Source: Arsenicicoccus bolidensis DSM 15745
GTDB lineage: Bacteria; Actinomycetota; Actinomycetes; Actinomycetales; Dermatophilaceae
Assembly (NCBI RefSeq): GCF_000426385.1
Contig: NZ_AUFG01000019.1
Coordinates: forward strand, 1-64,000
Direction of reading: 5' to 3'
DNA: 64,000 nt
The notes below the pieces were generated by a model. The model did no database searches. It saw nothing but the letters and a program-made list of their open reading frames with translations, and had not been told where the DNA came from. Numbering within the stretch: the stretch's first letter is position 1; each line of letters starts with the position of its first letter. Positions 19,407 through 29,304 of this stretch are shown here, piece after piece. The translations under genes and the position numbers were made by a program.

Positions 19407-19742
19407 CTAGAGCTCGCGCAGCGGCTCGCCGACCGGAGCGCCGGGGGCGTCGAGGTTGAGGACCCGCGCGTGCAGGTGCGGGCGCTGCTGGAGGGCGGCG
19501 CGCAGAGCACGGTGCAGCCCGTCCTCGAGATAGAGCGTGCCCTGCCACTTGACGACGTGCGCGAACAGGTCGCCGTAGAACGTGGAGTCCTCGGACAGCA
19601 GCTGGTGCAGGTCGAGGGTGGACCGCGTCGTGACCAGCTGGTCCAGGCGGACCAGGCTCGGCGCCACGCCGGCCCAGTCGCGGGTCGTCACCTTGGCGTG
19701 CTCGGGATAGGGGCGGGCCTCACCGATGGCCTTGAAGATCAC
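19407..19742 (-). CDS. VapB/ParB-like conserved small actinobacterial protein
   Basis: This 111-residue protein has the conserved actinobacterial sequence RLDQLVTTRSTLDLHQLL, STFYGDLFAHVVKWQG and YLEDGLHRALRAALQQR. Databases often label relatives as VapB-family antitoxins, and the YLEDGLHR part recalls ParB-type domains. No toxin gene is adjacent, so a toxin-antitoxin role is not supported here. The start is a GTG seven bases after TAGACT (19750-19755, minus strand), that is, probably leaderless. It is divergent from the HerA-like gene at 19885. Confidence 0.7.
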   Translation of the reverse strand: MIFKAIGEARPYPEHAKVTTRDWAGVAPSLVRLDQLVTTRSTLDLHQLLSEDSTFYGDLFAHVVKWQGTLYLEDGLHRALRAALQQRPHLHARVLNLDAPGAPVGEPLREL

Positions 19743-19884
19743 GCTCCGTAGTCTAGTTGTCCGTCCGCGGCGCACGGGAGTTGCCGCGCGCTGGTTGGTG
19801 GGCGCTGGCCGGCGCACCAGGCGTGCGCCACTCTCGCCGCGCGGATCAGGGCCAGGCGACCCAGCCACCGCTATCGTCGGACCC
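19743..19884. promoter_or_regulatory. Divergent leaderless promoters
   Basis: Two -10 boxes face away from each other. TAGACT on the minus strand (19750-19755) is seven bases from the GTG at 19742, and TATCGT on the plus strand (19872-19877) is seven bases from the GTG at 19885. Neither gene has a ribosome binding site, which fits transcription starting at the start codon. Confidence 0.6.
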
Positions 19885-21450
19885 GTGACCGACTCGACCT
19901 CGCAGCTCGACCAGATCCGCTCCGGCTACGCCTTCGAGGGCCCCGCCCTGGACTTCGGCGCGGCCGTCGTCGACGGCACCGCCCACCCGGACGTGCCCGT
20001 GCGCATCCCGCTCGCCGTGATGAACCGCCACGGTCTCGTCGCGGGCGCCACCGGCACCGGCAAGACCAAGACGCTGCAGCTGATGGCCGAGCAGCTGTCC
20101 ACCGGGGGAGTGCCCGTCTTCCTCGCCGACATCAAGGGTGACCTGTCGGGGCTCGCGTCCCCCGGCGTCAGCAACGACAGGCTCGCCTCGAGGGCCACGG
20201 ACGTCGGTCAGACCTGGGAGGCCACGGGCTTCCCCACCCAGCTGCTCACGCTCGGCGGGCTCGGCAAGGGCACCCCGATCCGCTCGACGATCACGAGCTT
20301 CGGTCCCACCCTGCTGTCGAAGGTGCTGGGGCTCAACGACACCCAGGAGTCCAGCCTCGGGCTGATCTTCCACTACGCCGACACCAAGGGCCTGCTGCTC
20401 GACGACCTCAAGGACCTGCGCGAGGTCATCACGCACCTCACCAGCGACGAGGGCAAGGCCGAGCTCAAGACCATCGGCGGGCTGTCCAAGGCGACCGCCG
20501 GCGTCATCCTGCGCGAGCTCGTGACCTTCGAGAACCAAGGCGCCGCAGCGTTCTTCGGTATGCCGGAGTTCGACACCGCCGACCTGCTGCAGGTCGGGAC
20601 CGACGGTCGGGGCGTCATCTCCTGCCTCGAGCTGCCCGCCGTGCAGGACCGCCCCGCGCTGTTCTCGACCTTCCTCATGTGGCTGCTCGCCGACCTGTTC
20701 CACGACCTGCCCGAGGTCGGCGACGTCGACAAGCCCAAGCTCGTGTTCTTCTTCGACGAGGCGCACCTGCTCTTCGACGACGCGTCGGACGCCTTCCTCG
20801 ACGCGATCGAGCAGACCGTCCGGCTCATCCGGTCCAAGGGCGTCGGCGTCTTCTTCGTGACCCAGTCACCCAAGGACGTCCCTGCCGGCGTGCTAGGCCA
20901 GCTCGGCAACCGCGTGCAGCACGCGCTGCGCGCCTTCACCCCGGACGACGCCAAGGCGCTCAAGGCGGCGGTCTCCACCTACCCGCGCTCGGGCTACGAC
21001 CTGCAGGCGCTGCTGACCCAGCTCGGCACCGGCGAGGCCGTCGTCACCGTGCTGTCCGAGACCGGCGCGCCGACGCCCGTGGCCTGGACCCGGATGCGTG
21101 CGCCGCAGTCGCTGATGGCCCCCACCCCGGACGCCGAGCTGGACCGGCTGGTGGCGGCGTCGCCGCTGACGGCGCGCTACGCCGCGGCGCAGGACCGCGA
21201 GTCGGCATACGAGAAGCTGAAGGCGGCCCAGCAGGCGTCCGAGCCGGCCCCTTCGCCGGCTCCCGCGTCCGCCCCGGCGGAGAAGCCCCAGAAGCCGGAG
21301 AAGCCCCAGAAGCCGGAGAAGGACGACCCCGGCCTCGTCGAGCAGGTCGTGCAGTCCTCGGCGTTCCGGTCGATGCTGCGGTCCGCCGGCACGCAGATCG
21401 GCCGCGAGATCACGCGCTCGCTGTTCGGCACCGCCCGCCGCCGCCGCTGA
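19885..21450 (+). CDS. HerA-like (DUF853) P-loop ATPase
   Basis: This is a 521-residue cytosolic ATPase of the HerA/FtsK superfamily, YjgR branch. Walker A is GATGTGKTK (54-62, Lys60) and Walker B is KLVFFFDEAHLL. Further conserved parts are VFLADIKGDLSGL, GVGVFFVTQSPKDVP and the NRVQHALRAFTP segment. The likely action is as a hexameric DNA translocase or a remodelling ATPase; the physiological role of this branch is poorly known. The C-terminus carries a Pro/Glu/Lys repeat (21280-21321) and a basic tail ending in RRRR. The stop TGA is contiguous with a dispersed repeat element, which may have supplied it. Confidence 0.85.
   Translation: MTDSTSQLDQIRSGYAFEGPALDFGAAVVDGTAHPDVPVRIPLAVMNRHGLVAGATGTGKTKTLQLMAEQLSTGGVPVFLADIKGDLSGLASPGVSNDRLASRATDVGQTWEATGFPTQLLTLGGLGKGTPIRSTITSFGPTLLSKVLGLNDTQESSLGLIFHYADTKGLLLDDLKDLREVITHLTSDEGKAELKTIGGLSKATAGVILRELVTFENQGAAAFFGMPEFDTADLLQVGTDGRGVISCLELPAVQDRPALFSTFLMWLLADLFHDLPEVGDVDKPKLVFFFDEAHLLFDDASDAFLDAIEQTVRLIRSKGVGVFFVTQSPKDVPAGVLGQLGNRVQHALRAFTPDDAKALKAAVSTYPRSGYDLQALLTQLGTGEAVVTVLSETGAPTPVAWTRMRAPQSLMAPTPDAELDRLVAASPLTARYAAAQDRESAYEKLKAAQQASEPAPSPAPASAPAEKPQKPEKPQKPEKDDPGLVEQVVQSSAFRSMLRSAGTQIGREITRSLFGTARRRR
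21280..21321 (+). repeat. In-frame 18-bp tandem repeat in the HerA-like gene
   Basis: The unit GAGAAGCCCCAGAAGCCG occurs twice exactly (21280-21297 and 21298-21315) and continues for six more bases. It encodes a PEK/PQK repeat in the flexible linker before the conserved C-terminal helix, so copy number can vary without loss of frame. Confidence 0.85.
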
Positions 21451-21600
21451 CCTACCTCAGGTAGTCACATCAGCCTGAGTTAGCACGCCAGGTCGATGTG
21501 CCTACCTGAGGTAGGAACATCAGCCTGGGTTGGCACCGCAGGTCGACGTGCCGGACCCAGGTCGATGTGCCGGGCCCTGGCGGATGTGCCTGACCGGGCT
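21451..21600 (+). repeat. Dispersed palindromic repeat, family A copy 1
   Basis: Immediately after the TGA of the HerA-like gene begins CCTACCTCAGGTAG, then TCACATCAGCCTGAG, TTAGCACGCCAGGTC and GATGTGCCTACCTGAGGTAG. The core recurs at a period of about 50 bases and degenerates into further GATGTGCC-type units up to about 21600. It aligns over about 85 bases with copies at 33567 and (inverted) 58700. The remaining 244 bases before the next gene show no further structure I can support. Confidence 0.85.
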
Positions 21601-21844
21601 GACCTTCGCCGGTCGTATGGCGGCCCGGTCGCCGCCAGATGGTGACGCTCCGTGAGGTCGGGCTGATCGTCATACCGGCGGGTAGCCCCCTGACCTGCGC
21701 ATCTGTGATCGCTCGGATCTCATGCTGGTCAGGGTCTTCCCAGGAACGGTTGCAGGACGTAGATTCCCCGCACCCGTTGCTCGACGGGTCGATGGCCCCC
21801 GCTCCGCCCCCGCGGAGATCCATCGACGACCCCCTGGAGGATCC

Positions 21845-23389
21845 ATGTCTCGCGCACGCACCGCTGCTGCCCTGACCGCCCCGCTGGCCCTGGCGCTCGC
21901 CGCCACCCTCGCCCCCGCGACGTCGTCGGCCGCCCCCGCGGCCCCCTCCGACGCCGCCGGGGCCACCGCGCGGGCGCTCGGTCTCGGCTCCGGAGAGCAG
22001 CTCGTCCAGCGCACCGTCGGCCGCACCCCCGACGGCGTGACCCACACGCGCTACGACCGTCGCGTCGACGGCCTGCGCGTCGTCGGCGGCGACATCGTCG
22101 TCCACTCCGACGCCAAGGGTGCCGTGCGGCGCACCACCTGGGGTCGCGGTCGTGCGGTCGCCCTCTCTGACAAGACGCCCAAGGTCAGCGCCACTGCCGC
22201 CCAGGCCACGGCTCGCGCCACCGCGACCGGTCTTGCCGGCACCCCCACGGTCAGCAGCGAGCTCGTGATCCACAACGGCGACGCCGGCCCGCGCCTGGCC
22301 CACGAGGTCGTCGTCAAGGGCATCCGCACCGACCAGACCCCCACCGCGCTGCACGTCGCCGTCGACGCCAAGACCGGTGCGGTGCTGGAGAGCTGGGACA
22401 CCGTCACCCCCGGCACGGGCAACGGCATCCACGTCGGCAACGTCACCGTCGGCACCAGCGGATCGGCGCCGAGCTTCCAGATGGTCGACGCCCTCGGGCA
22501 CCGGACCACCGACCTCAAGGGCGCCACCACCGGCGCGGGCACGGTCCTCACCGACGCCGACGACGTCTGGGGCAACGGGACGATGTCCGACCGCGCGTCG
22601 GTCGGGGTCGACGCCCAGTTCGGCGCGCAGAAGACCTACGACTACTTCCTCACGACCTTCGGCCGCAAGGGCATCTGGGACACCGGCAAGGGGGCGCCCT
22701 CGCGGGTCCACTACGGCAACGCCTACGACAACGCCTTCTGGGACGGCACGCAGATGACCTACGGCGACGGTGCCGGCAACGCCAACCCGCTCACCTCGCT
22801 GGACGTGTCCGGCCACGAGATGACCCACGGCGTGACCGAGAACACCGCCGGCCTGGCCTACCGCGCGGAGTCCGGCGGCCTCAACGAAGCGACCTCGGAC
22901 ATCTTCGGCACCATGGTCGAGTTCTACGCCGCCAGCCCGGTCGACGCCGGCGACTACCTGATCGGCGAGGAGCTGGGCAGTGCGCCCTTCCGCTACATGG
23001 ACAAGCCGAGCAAGGACGGCCGCAGCGCCGACTGCTACTCCTCCAAGGTCGGTCGGCTCAACGTCCACTACTCCTCGGGCCCGCTCAACCACTGGTTCTA
23101 CCTCGCCTCGGAGGGCTCTGGCGCCAAGTCGGTCGGCGGCGTCAGCTACAACAGCCCCACCTGCAACAGCAAGGCCGTCGTCGGCGCGGGCCGCGACGTC
23201 GCTGCCAAGGTCTGGTACGCCACCCTCACCAACGAGCTGACCTCCCGCTCCGGCTACGCCGACGCCCGCGAGGGTGCGATCCGCCAGGCCAAGGCGATCT
23301 ACGGCAAGGGCTCCGCGCAGTGCTCGTCGGTCGCCGCGGCCTTCGACGGGATCGCGGTCCCGGCCGGGACGCAGACCTGCAGCAACTGA
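21845..23389 (+). CDS. Secreted thermolysin-like (M4) metalloprotease
   Basis: This 514-residue exported zinc protease has a signal peptide (1 to about 30, TSSAA cut region), an FTP/PepSY-type propeptide (about 40-190) and a catalytic domain with the zinc motif His324-Glu325-x2-His328 (HEMTH). The third ligand is Glu348 in GGLNEATSD. The catalytic-His region is VHYSSGPLNHWFY, and Cys pairs lie near the C-terminus. GGAGG precedes the ATG. Together with the S8 protease 5 kb away it indicates scavenging of external protein. Confidence 0.93.
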   Translation: MSRARTAAALTAPLALALAATLAPATSSAAPAAPSDAAGATARALGLGSGEQLVQRTVGRTPDGVTHTRYDRRVDGLRVVGGDIVVHSDAKGAVRRTTWGRGRAVALSDKTPKVSATAAQATARATATGLAGTPTVSSELVIHNGDAGPRLAHEVVVKGIRTDQTPTALHVAVDAKTGAVLESWDTVTPGTGNGIHVGNVTVGTSGSAPSFQMVDALGHRTTDLKGATTGAGTVLTDADDVWGNGTMSDRASVGVDAQFGAQKTYDYFLTTFGRKGIWDTGKGAPSRVHYGNAYDNAFWDGTQMTYGDGAGNANPLTSLDVSGHEMTHGVTENTAGLAYRAESGGLNEATSDIFGTMVEFYAASPVDAGDYLIGEELGSAPFRYMDKPSKDGRSADCYSSKVGRLNVHYSSGPLNHWFYLASEGSGAKSVGGVSYNSPTCNSKAVVGAGRDVAAKVWYATLTNELTSRSGYADAREGAIRQAKAIYGKGSAQCSSVAAAFDGIAVPAGTQTCSN

Positions 23390-23465
23390 GGCGGGTGAAC
23401 CTCCGGCGACGGGGCGGTGACGCTCGATTGTGAGCCGGGCCTCCCCATCCGGTACATTGCTCGGC

Positions 23466-23553
23466 GGAGGATTCGCATAGTGGCCTAGTGCGCACGATTG
23501 GAAATCGTGTTGGGATAAAACCCTCGGGGGTTCAAATCCCCCATCCTCCGCCA
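23466..23553 (+). tRNA. tRNA-Ser (anticodon GGA)
   Basis: The acceptor arms GGAGGAT and ATCCTCC pair, followed by discriminator G and an encoded CCA (23551-23553). The anticodon loop TTGGAAA lies between CACGA and TCGTG with anticodon GGA at 23500-23502. A long variable arm, typical of serine tRNAs, and a T-loop GGTTCAAATCC are present. Confidence 0.95.
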
Positions 23554-23560
23554 CAGCAGG

Positions 23561-23592
23561 GGCCCCGCACCGACGTCGTTCGGTGCGGGGCC
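23561..23592 (+). terminator. Terminator hairpin after tRNA-Ser
   Basis: GGCCCCGCACCGA pairs perfectly with TCGGTGCGGGGCC around a 6-base loop, eight bases after the tRNA CCA end. The downstream run of T is absent. Confidence 0.7.
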
Positions 23593-23697
23593 TCTGCACA
23601 TGTCCGGGCAGTCTGCTCCTGCCGTATGCCGACAAGCCCGCTGCCGGCGCCGCCGCTGGCCTGGTGCCTCGGCCCGGCGCCTCGCGGACAGGAGGGG

Positions 23698-26247
23698 TCA
23701 GGCAGGGGTGACCAGCTCGGCATACGTGGTCGAGCGCTGACGCAGCGGCCGCCCGATGCCGTCGGTGATCTCGCGCAGCTCCTCGACGGTCTTGGCCGAC
23801 CCGTGCTCCGAGCCCGCCATGCGGCTGATCGTCTCCTCCATCAGCGTGCCGCCGAGGTCGTCGGCGCCGCCGCGCAGCATCAGCCGGGTGCCGTCGACGC
23901 CGAGCTTGACCCAGGACGTCTGCACGTGGCGGATGCGGCCGTGCAGCAGGATGCGGGCCACCGCGTGCACGGCGCGGTTGTCCCGCAGCGTCGGCCCGGG
24001 ACGGGCGACCCCGGCGAGATAGACCGGTGCGTTGGTGTGCACGAACGACAGTGGCACGAACTCCGTGAATCCCCCTGTGCGGTCCTGGATCCCGGCGAGC
24101 GTGCGCAGGTGACCGACCCAGTGTCGGGGGTGGTCGACGTGGCCGTACATCATGGTCGAGGAGCTGGGGATCCCCAGCGTGTGGGCGGTCTCGACGATCT
24201 CGATCCACTGCGCGGTGGGCAGCTTGCCCTTGGTCAGCACCCAGCGGACCTCGTCGTCGAGGATCTCGGCGGCCGTCCCGGGGATGGAGTCCAGCCCGGC
24301 CTCGCGGAGCTCCTCGAGCCACGCACGCGGGGAGACGCCGGCCTTGGCGGAGGCGGTGGCGATCTCCATGGGGGAGAAGGCGTGCACGTGCAGCTGGGGC
24401 TGGACGTCCTTGATCGCCCGCACGATCCGCGCGTAGTCCCCGGGCCGGAGGTCGGGGCTGATCCCGCCCTGCAGGCACACCTCGGTGGCTCCCAGCGCGA
24501 CCGCCTCCCTGGCGCGAGAGGCGATCTCGTCCAGCGACAGGGTGAACGCGTCGGCGTCGGTCTTGCGCTGGGCGAACGCGCAGAACCGGCACCCGACGTA
24601 GCAGACGTTGGTGAAGTTGATGTTGCGGTTGAGGACGTAGGTGACCTCGTCGCCGACCGTCTCGCGCCGCAGGTCGTCGGCGAGCCGGGTCACCTGCTCG
24701 AGGTCGTCGCCCTCGCTCGTGAGCAGCGCGAGGTAGTCCTCGTCGGACAGCGCCCCCGGGTCCGCCTCGGCGCGTGCCAGCGCCTGCCGGGCGTCGGACG
24801 GGGTCGAGACGCCGCTGCCGTGTCCCGCGACTGCCGCGCTCGTGGTCGCCCGCTCGGCGACGGCCGCCCAGTCGCCGTAGACCTCGTCGAAGTCGCTCCT
24901 GCGGTCCTCGGACCGACCGGTCGTGTCGATGGAGGCGTGCAGGTCGACGCGACCCCGGCTCTGCGCCAGGCCGCCGCCCTCGGCCCCGCCGTCCGGCTCC
25001 TGCCAGGTCCGGCCCTCCGGCCGCACGCCCTCGCGCGCCAGCCCCGTCGCCGCGTCGGCCAGGGCGGCCACGTGCGGGTGCAACCGCGGATCGATCCACG
25101 CCTCGTCCCGCCCGAGCGCGCCCTGCACGAACCGCGGGTGAGCCGTCAGGCGCTCGCGCAGCTCGAGCCCCGCGGCCTCCGTGACCGTCCGCAACAGCTC
25201 GATCTCGGGCCAGGGGCGCTCGGGGTTGACGTGGTCGGGCGTGACGGGCGAGACCCCGCCCCAGTCGTCGACCCCCGCGGCCAGCAGCCGCCCGCAGTCG
25301 TCGATGTCGCTGAGGTTGGGCGGCGCCTGCACGCTCGTGCCCGGGCCGAGCAGGACGCGGGTCACCGCGATCGTCGCGAGGTACTCCTCGAGCCCGACGT
25401 CCTCGGAGGCCCGCATGGCGGTGTCGTCCTTGGCGCGGAAGTTCTGGACGATCACCTCCTGCACGTGGTGGTACTCCCGGGCGAGGCGCCTGATCGCGAG
25501 GATCGACTCCACGCGGTCGGCCGGCGTCTCGCCGATGCCGACGAGGATCCCCGTCGTGAAGGGCACGCCGACCCGGCCCGCGTCCTCGACCACGCGCAGG
25601 CGCACGGCCGGGTCCTTGTCGGGCGAGCCGAAGTGGGGTCCGCCCGGCTCGGTCAGCCGCGTCGAGGTGGACTCGAGCATCATCCCCATCGAGGGTGCGA
25701 CCGGCTTGAGGCGCTGCAGGTCGGACCAGCTCATGACGCCGGGGTTGAGGTGGGGGAGCAGCCCGGTCTCCTCCAGCACCCGGATCGCGGCGGCGCGGAC
25801 ATACGCCAGGGTGTCGTCATACCCCTTGCTGTCCAACCACTCTCGTGCCGCCGGCCACCGGTCCTCGGGGCGGTCGCCGAGGGTGAACAGGGCCTCCTTG
25901 CAGCCCTGCGCCGCGCCCTCGCGGGCGATCTCGACCACCTCGTCGAGCGACAGGTAGGGAGCCTCGACGCGTCCTGGCGTGGTCGCGAACGTGCAGTAGT
26001 GGCAGCGGTCGCGGCACAGGCGCGTCAGCGGGACGAAGACCTTGCGGGAGTAGGTGACCGTGCCGGGTCGCCCCGCCTGGACCATCGCGGCGTCGCGGAC
26101 CCGTCCGGCCACCGAGCACAGCGCCTCGAGGTCCGTCCCTCGCGCCCCGAGCAGCACCTCGGCCTCGGCGGCGTCGAGCGCCTTGCCGTCCCGCGCTCGG
26201 GCGAGCGAACGCCGCATCGCGTTGCTGGACCTGGTCTCCTCCGTCAT
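23698..26247 (-). CDS. fbiC: FO synthase (7,8-didemethyl-8-hydroxy-5-deazariboflavin synthase), CofG-CofH fusion
   Basis: This 849-residue bifunctional radical-SAM enzyme makes the deazaflavin chromophore of coenzyme F420 from tyrosine and a riboflavin precursor. The N-terminal CofG half has Cys78, Cys82 and Cys85 (CRDRCHYC). A linker of low conservation spans about 410-490. The C-terminal CofH half has Cys549, Cys553 and Cys556 (CYVGCRFC). The fused form is typical of actinobacteria. It shows that the organism makes F420, which suits the LLM-type oxidoreductase at 30156. The ATG is seven bases after TAGCCT (minus strand, 26255-26260), so a leaderless transcript is likely. Confidence 0.96.
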   Translation of the reverse strand: MTEETRSSNAMRRSLARARDGKALDAAEAEVLLGARGTDLEALCSVAGRVRDAAMVQAGRPGTVTYSRKVFVPLTRLCRDRCHYCTFATTPGRVEAPYLSLDEVVEIAREGAAQGCKEALFTLGDRPEDRWPAAREWLDSKGYDDTLAYVRAAAIRVLEETGLLPHLNPGVMSWSDLQRLKPVAPSMGMMLESTSTRLTEPGGPHFGSPDKDPAVRLRVVEDAGRVGVPFTTGILVGIGETPADRVESILAIRRLAREYHHVQEVIVQNFRAKDDTAMRASEDVGLEEYLATIAVTRVLLGPGTSVQAPPNLSDIDDCGRLLAAGVDDWGGVSPVTPDHVNPERPWPEIELLRTVTEAAGLELRERLTAHPRFVQGALGRDEAWIDPRLHPHVAALADAATGLAREGVRPEGRTWQEPDGGAEGGGLAQSRGRVDLHASIDTTGRSEDRRSDFDEVYGDWAAVAERATTSAAVAGHGSGVSTPSDARQALARAEADPGALSDEDYLALLTSEGDDLEQVTRLADDLRRETVGDEVTYVLNRNINFTNVCYVGCRFCAFAQRKTDADAFTLSLDEIASRAREAVALGATEVCLQGGISPDLRPGDYARIVRAIKDVQPQLHVHAFSPMEIATASAKAGVSPRAWLEELREAGLDSIPGTAAEILDDEVRWVLTKGKLPTAQWIEIVETAHTLGIPSSSTMMYGHVDHPRHWVGHLRTLAGIQDRTGGFTEFVPLSFVHTNAPVYLAGVARPGPTLRDNRAVHAVARILLHGRIRHVQTSWVKLGVDGTRLMLRGGADDLGGTLMEETISRMAGSEHGSAKTVEELREITDGIGRPLRQRSTTYAELVTPA

Positions 26248-26360
26248 GCGCTGCAGGCTACGTCAGGGGTCCGACAGACCCCTCGGGCGGTCCGCGGGGC
26301 GGCGAACGGGCTGCCCGGCGGGATTGGCTGATGGGGTGGGGGCTGCACTAGCATGAGGAC

Positions 26361-26449
26361 CGGCCCCCCGCGTGGTGGTACCTCTCCCAACTCCCCCAGG
26401 GCAGGAATGCAGCAAGGGCAAGAGAGCTCTTCCAGGTGCGCGGGGGGTC
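26361..26449 (+). ncRNA. ffs: Signal recognition particle RNA, small bacterial type (4.5S)
   Basis: The conserved apical domain GGCAGGAATGCAGCAAGGGC (26400-26419) is the Ffh-binding hairpin. The terminal stem is a perfect pairing of CCCCCCGCG (26364-26372) with CGCGGGGGG (26439-26447). A -10-like TAGCAT at 26349-26354 places the start near 26361. Ends are approximate. Location just upstream of dnaX is common in actinobacteria. Confidence 0.93.
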
Positions 26450-26557
26450 TTCTCATGCCCCCCTCCTGCCGGTGGACCAGCGCGTATGCCGCCACGGCCA
26501 CCGCAGGCCGGCGCGACGGCATACCCCTTGTCAGAGGCGACCACTAGGGTCGTTCTC

Positions 26558-29185
26558 GTGAGCACAGCCCTCTACCGCCGCTACCGCCCCGAGACGTTCG
26601 CCGACGTCATCGGGCAGGAGCACGTGACCGAGCCCCTGATGCAGGCCCTGCGATCCGGTCGGGCCAGCCACGCCTACCTGTTCAGCGGTCCGCGCGGCTG
26701 CGGCAAGACGACCTCCGCCCGCATCCTCGCGCGCTGCCTCAACTGCGAGCAGGGACCGACCGACACCCCCTGCGGCACGTGCGAGTCGTGCGTGGCCCTG
26801 GCGCGCGGTGGCGCGGGATCGGTCGACGTGATCGAGATCGACGCGGCGAGCCACGGTGGTGTCGACGACGCCCGTGACCTGCGGGAGAAGGCGTCGTACG
26901 GCCCGGCGCGCTCGCGCTACAAGGTCTACATCATCGACGAGGCGCACATGGTGACGCCGCAGGGCTTCAACGCGCTGCTCAAGATCGTCGAGGAGCCGCC
27001 CGAGCACGTGAAGTTCGTCTTCGCGACGACCGAGCCGGACAAGGTCATCGGCACCATCCGCTCGCGCACCCACCACTACCCCTTCCGGCTGGTGCCGCCC
27101 GCCCGGCTGACCGACTACCTGCAGGAGCTGTGCGACACCGAGGGCGTGCAGGTGGCGCAGGGCGTGCTGTCCTTCGTCGTGCGCGCGGGTGGCGGCTCGG
27201 TCCGTGACTCCTTGTCCGTGCTCGACCAGCTCATGGCGGGCGCCGGCGACGAGGGGCTGACCTACGAGCGGGCCGCGGCGCTGCTCGGCTTCACCGAGGT
27301 CGAGCTGCTCGACGCCACCGTCGACGCGCTCGCCGCCGCCGACGGGGCCGCCGTGTTCCGTCAGATCGACAAGGTCATCGAGTCGGGCCAGGACCCGCGC
27401 CGCTTCCTCGAGGACCTGCTCGAGCGGCTGCGTGACCTGATCATCGTCCTGGCCACCGACCAGGGCGCGGCCGCCGTGCTGCGCGGCGTGCCCGAGGACC
27501 AGCTCGAGCGGATGCGCTCGCAGGCGGCCGGCTTCGGCGCCGGGGCACTGTCCCGCGCCGCCGACGTCGTCAACACCGGCCTCACGGAGATGACCGGCGC
27601 CACCTCGCCGCGCCTGCAGCTCGAGCTCATCTGCGCCCGGCTGCTGCTGCCCGGGGCCGCCGGCGAGCAGGGGTATGCCGCCCGCATCGACCGCCTCGAG
27701 CGCCGCATGGAGCTGGGGGGTGGCCACCCCGCGTCCGCCGAGCCGGGTGCCGATTCGCGTGGGGTCTCGGACTCGCGCCAGGGTGGTCTGAGCGGTGCCG
27801 AGGCCGCACGCGCCGCCGCCCGGCGTCCCGCCGACTCCTCCGCTCCGGCAGCCGCGTCTGCCCCCTCCCCGTCACAAGCCCAGTCCCCGTCCCAGAGGCA
27901 GCCCCATTCCCAGCCGCAGGCGCCTGCTGCGCCTGCATCGTCGTCCCCGTCGTCGAGCTCGGCCCCCTCGCCGACCGAGAGCTCGTCGCCGTCCCCGGTG
28001 GCTGAGCAGGGGGAGGGGCGTCGCGAGCAGGTGGCGGCCGACGCCACGAGGGTCAGCGACGAGCCGCTGCCCGCCCAGCCCGCCCCGGGTGACGTGCCGC
28101 GCAGCGGTGGCGTCTCGGCCGAGGAGCGCGAGGCGCTGCAGCAGGAGCAGGTGCGCGAGACCCGGCCGCCAGCCGCGAGGGCGCAGAGCGCAACCCAGAC
28201 TCACGGCGGGGTCGACGCCGACATGCTCCGTCGCGCCTGGCCCGACGTGCTGGCGACCGTGTTCAAGGAGAAGCGCGTGACCTGGACGATGCTGTCCGAG
28301 CACGCCCAGATCATGGAGTTCGACGGCCGCCGCGTGGTGCTCGGCATCAACAATCCCGGAGTGGCCCAACGCTTCGCGACCAGCAAGGTCCACGCCGAGG
28401 TGGTGCGTCAGGCGCTCATCGATGTGATCGGCGTGGACGCCCAGGTCGAGGGCGTGCCCCTGGCGTCGCACGCCAGCGGCGGCGGTGGTGGCCACGGCGC
28501 ACCGCGTCAGCAGGCGCCCCGCCCGGCGTCCGCCGAGCCGTCGGCGCCACCGGACCACGCTGGCTCCGGGCCCGCAGCTCCGGCGCACGGGGGCGGTCGG
28601 TCACAAGGGGGCTCACCGGCCCACGACGATGCCCCCTCCCCGGAGATGCGCGAAGCCATGGGGATGGGCGGTGCGCCGTCCCGCGGCGACGACAGCTCGG
28701 GAGGCTGGGCGGCAGGTTCCCCTGCTCCTGACTGGGCGACGCCCTCCCCTTCGGCGGCGGAGTCGGATCCGGCGACCGGCCCCTCGTCGGCATCACCCCC
28801 AGCAGCAGCCGCACCGGGATCACGCGCCCCCGGCGGTGGAGAGACCGGAGATTCACGCGGCCCAGGGCAGGCCGGAGACTCACGCGGCTCCGGTCAGACC
28901 TCCGACCGGCCCGCGCGACCTTCCGCAGCTGGTGAGCCGCGCGACGAGGACGAGCCGGTCGACCCCGAGTCGGTTCCGGTCGACGAGGCGTCGTTGTCGC
29001 CCTACCAGCGCGCGATGCGCCGGGCCGCTGCCCAGGAGGGACGTCAGGGCCAGGGTCGTCAGGTCAAGCGGGTCTCCGACGAGGACGTCAGCACCGACGA
29101 CGAGAGCGTCGACGGGGGTGCCGCCGGGCCGGCGGTCATCGCCAGCATCCTCGGCGGCAAGGTCATCGAGGAGCGCACCCCCTGA
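26558..29185 (+). CDS. dnaX: DNA polymerase III subunit gamma/tau
   Basis: This 875-residue clamp-loader ATPase contains Walker A GPRGCGKT (Lys50), the zinc site Cys63, Cys72, Cys75 and Cys78, the DEAH box (YIIDEAH), and the sensor region FATTEPDKV. Domain III ends near residue 380. After that come long Pro/Ser/Ala/Gln-rich linkers (about 385-560 and 650-830) with one conserved folded tau-like region between them (MLRRAWPDVLATVFKEK, about residue 555 on). The GTG start is seven bases after TAGGGT (26545-26550) with no ribosome binding site. No A-rich slippery heptamer for a frameshifted gamma form was seen. Confidence 0.95.
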   Translation: MSTALYRRYRPETFADVIGQEHVTEPLMQALRSGRASHAYLFSGPRGCGKTTSARILARCLNCEQGPTDTPCGTCESCVALARGGAGSVDVIEIDAASHGGVDDARDLREKASYGPARSRYKVYIIDEAHMVTPQGFNALLKIVEEPPEHVKFVFATTEPDKVIGTIRSRTHHYPFRLVPPARLTDYLQELCDTEGVQVAQGVLSFVVRAGGGSVRDSLSVLDQLMAGAGDEGLTYERAAALLGFTEVELLDATVDALAAADGAAVFRQIDKVIESGQDPRRFLEDLLERLRDLIIVLATDQGAAAVLRGVPEDQLERMRSQAAGFGAGALSRAADVVNTGLTEMTGATSPRLQLELICARLLLPGAAGEQGYAARIDRLERRMELGGGHPASAEPGADSRGVSDSRQGGLSGAEAARAAARRPADSSAPAAASAPSPSQAQSPSQRQPHSQPQAPAAPASSSPSSSSAPSPTESSSPSPVAEQGEGRREQVAADATRVSDEPLPAQPAPGDVPRSGGVSAEEREALQQEQVRETRPPAARAQSATQTHGGVDADMLRRAWPDVLATVFKEKRVTWTMLSEHAQIMEFDGRRVVLGINNPGVAQRFATSKVHAEVVRQALIDVIGVDAQVEGVPLASHASGGGGGHGAPRQQAPRPASAEPSAPPDHAGSGPAAPAHGGGRSQGGSPAHDDAPSPEMREAMGMGGAPSRGDDSSGGWAAGSPAPDWATPSPSAAESDPATGPSSASPPAAAAPGSRAPGGGETGDSRGPGQAGDSRGSGQTSDRPARPSAAGEPRDEDEPVDPESVPVDEASLSPYQRAMRRAAAQEGRQGQGRQVKRVSDEDVSTDDESVDGGAAGPAVIASILGGKVIEERTP

Positions 29186-29304
29186 CGGTGGCGCGCATGG
29201 CGGTGGGACCGGCATACGGACGCGGTGCGCGCCAGCAGGTCTGTCCCCACGCACGGGACCGCTAGGCTCGGCCCGCACGCCCGTTCCGTCGACTGCGAGG
29301 GTCC

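Noticed and set aside
19407-19742. Toxin-antitoxin pair
   Set aside because: The VapB-like label comes from database naming habits; no PIN-domain or other toxin gene is adjacent.
21451-21600. Family A repeat as a CRISPR array
   Set aside because: Units are degenerate and contiguous without unique spacers of constant length, and no cas genes are present.
27600-28200. Programmed frameshift in dnaX giving gamma and tau
   Set aside because: No A-rich slippery heptamer followed by a hairpin was seen; the region is a GC-rich linker.
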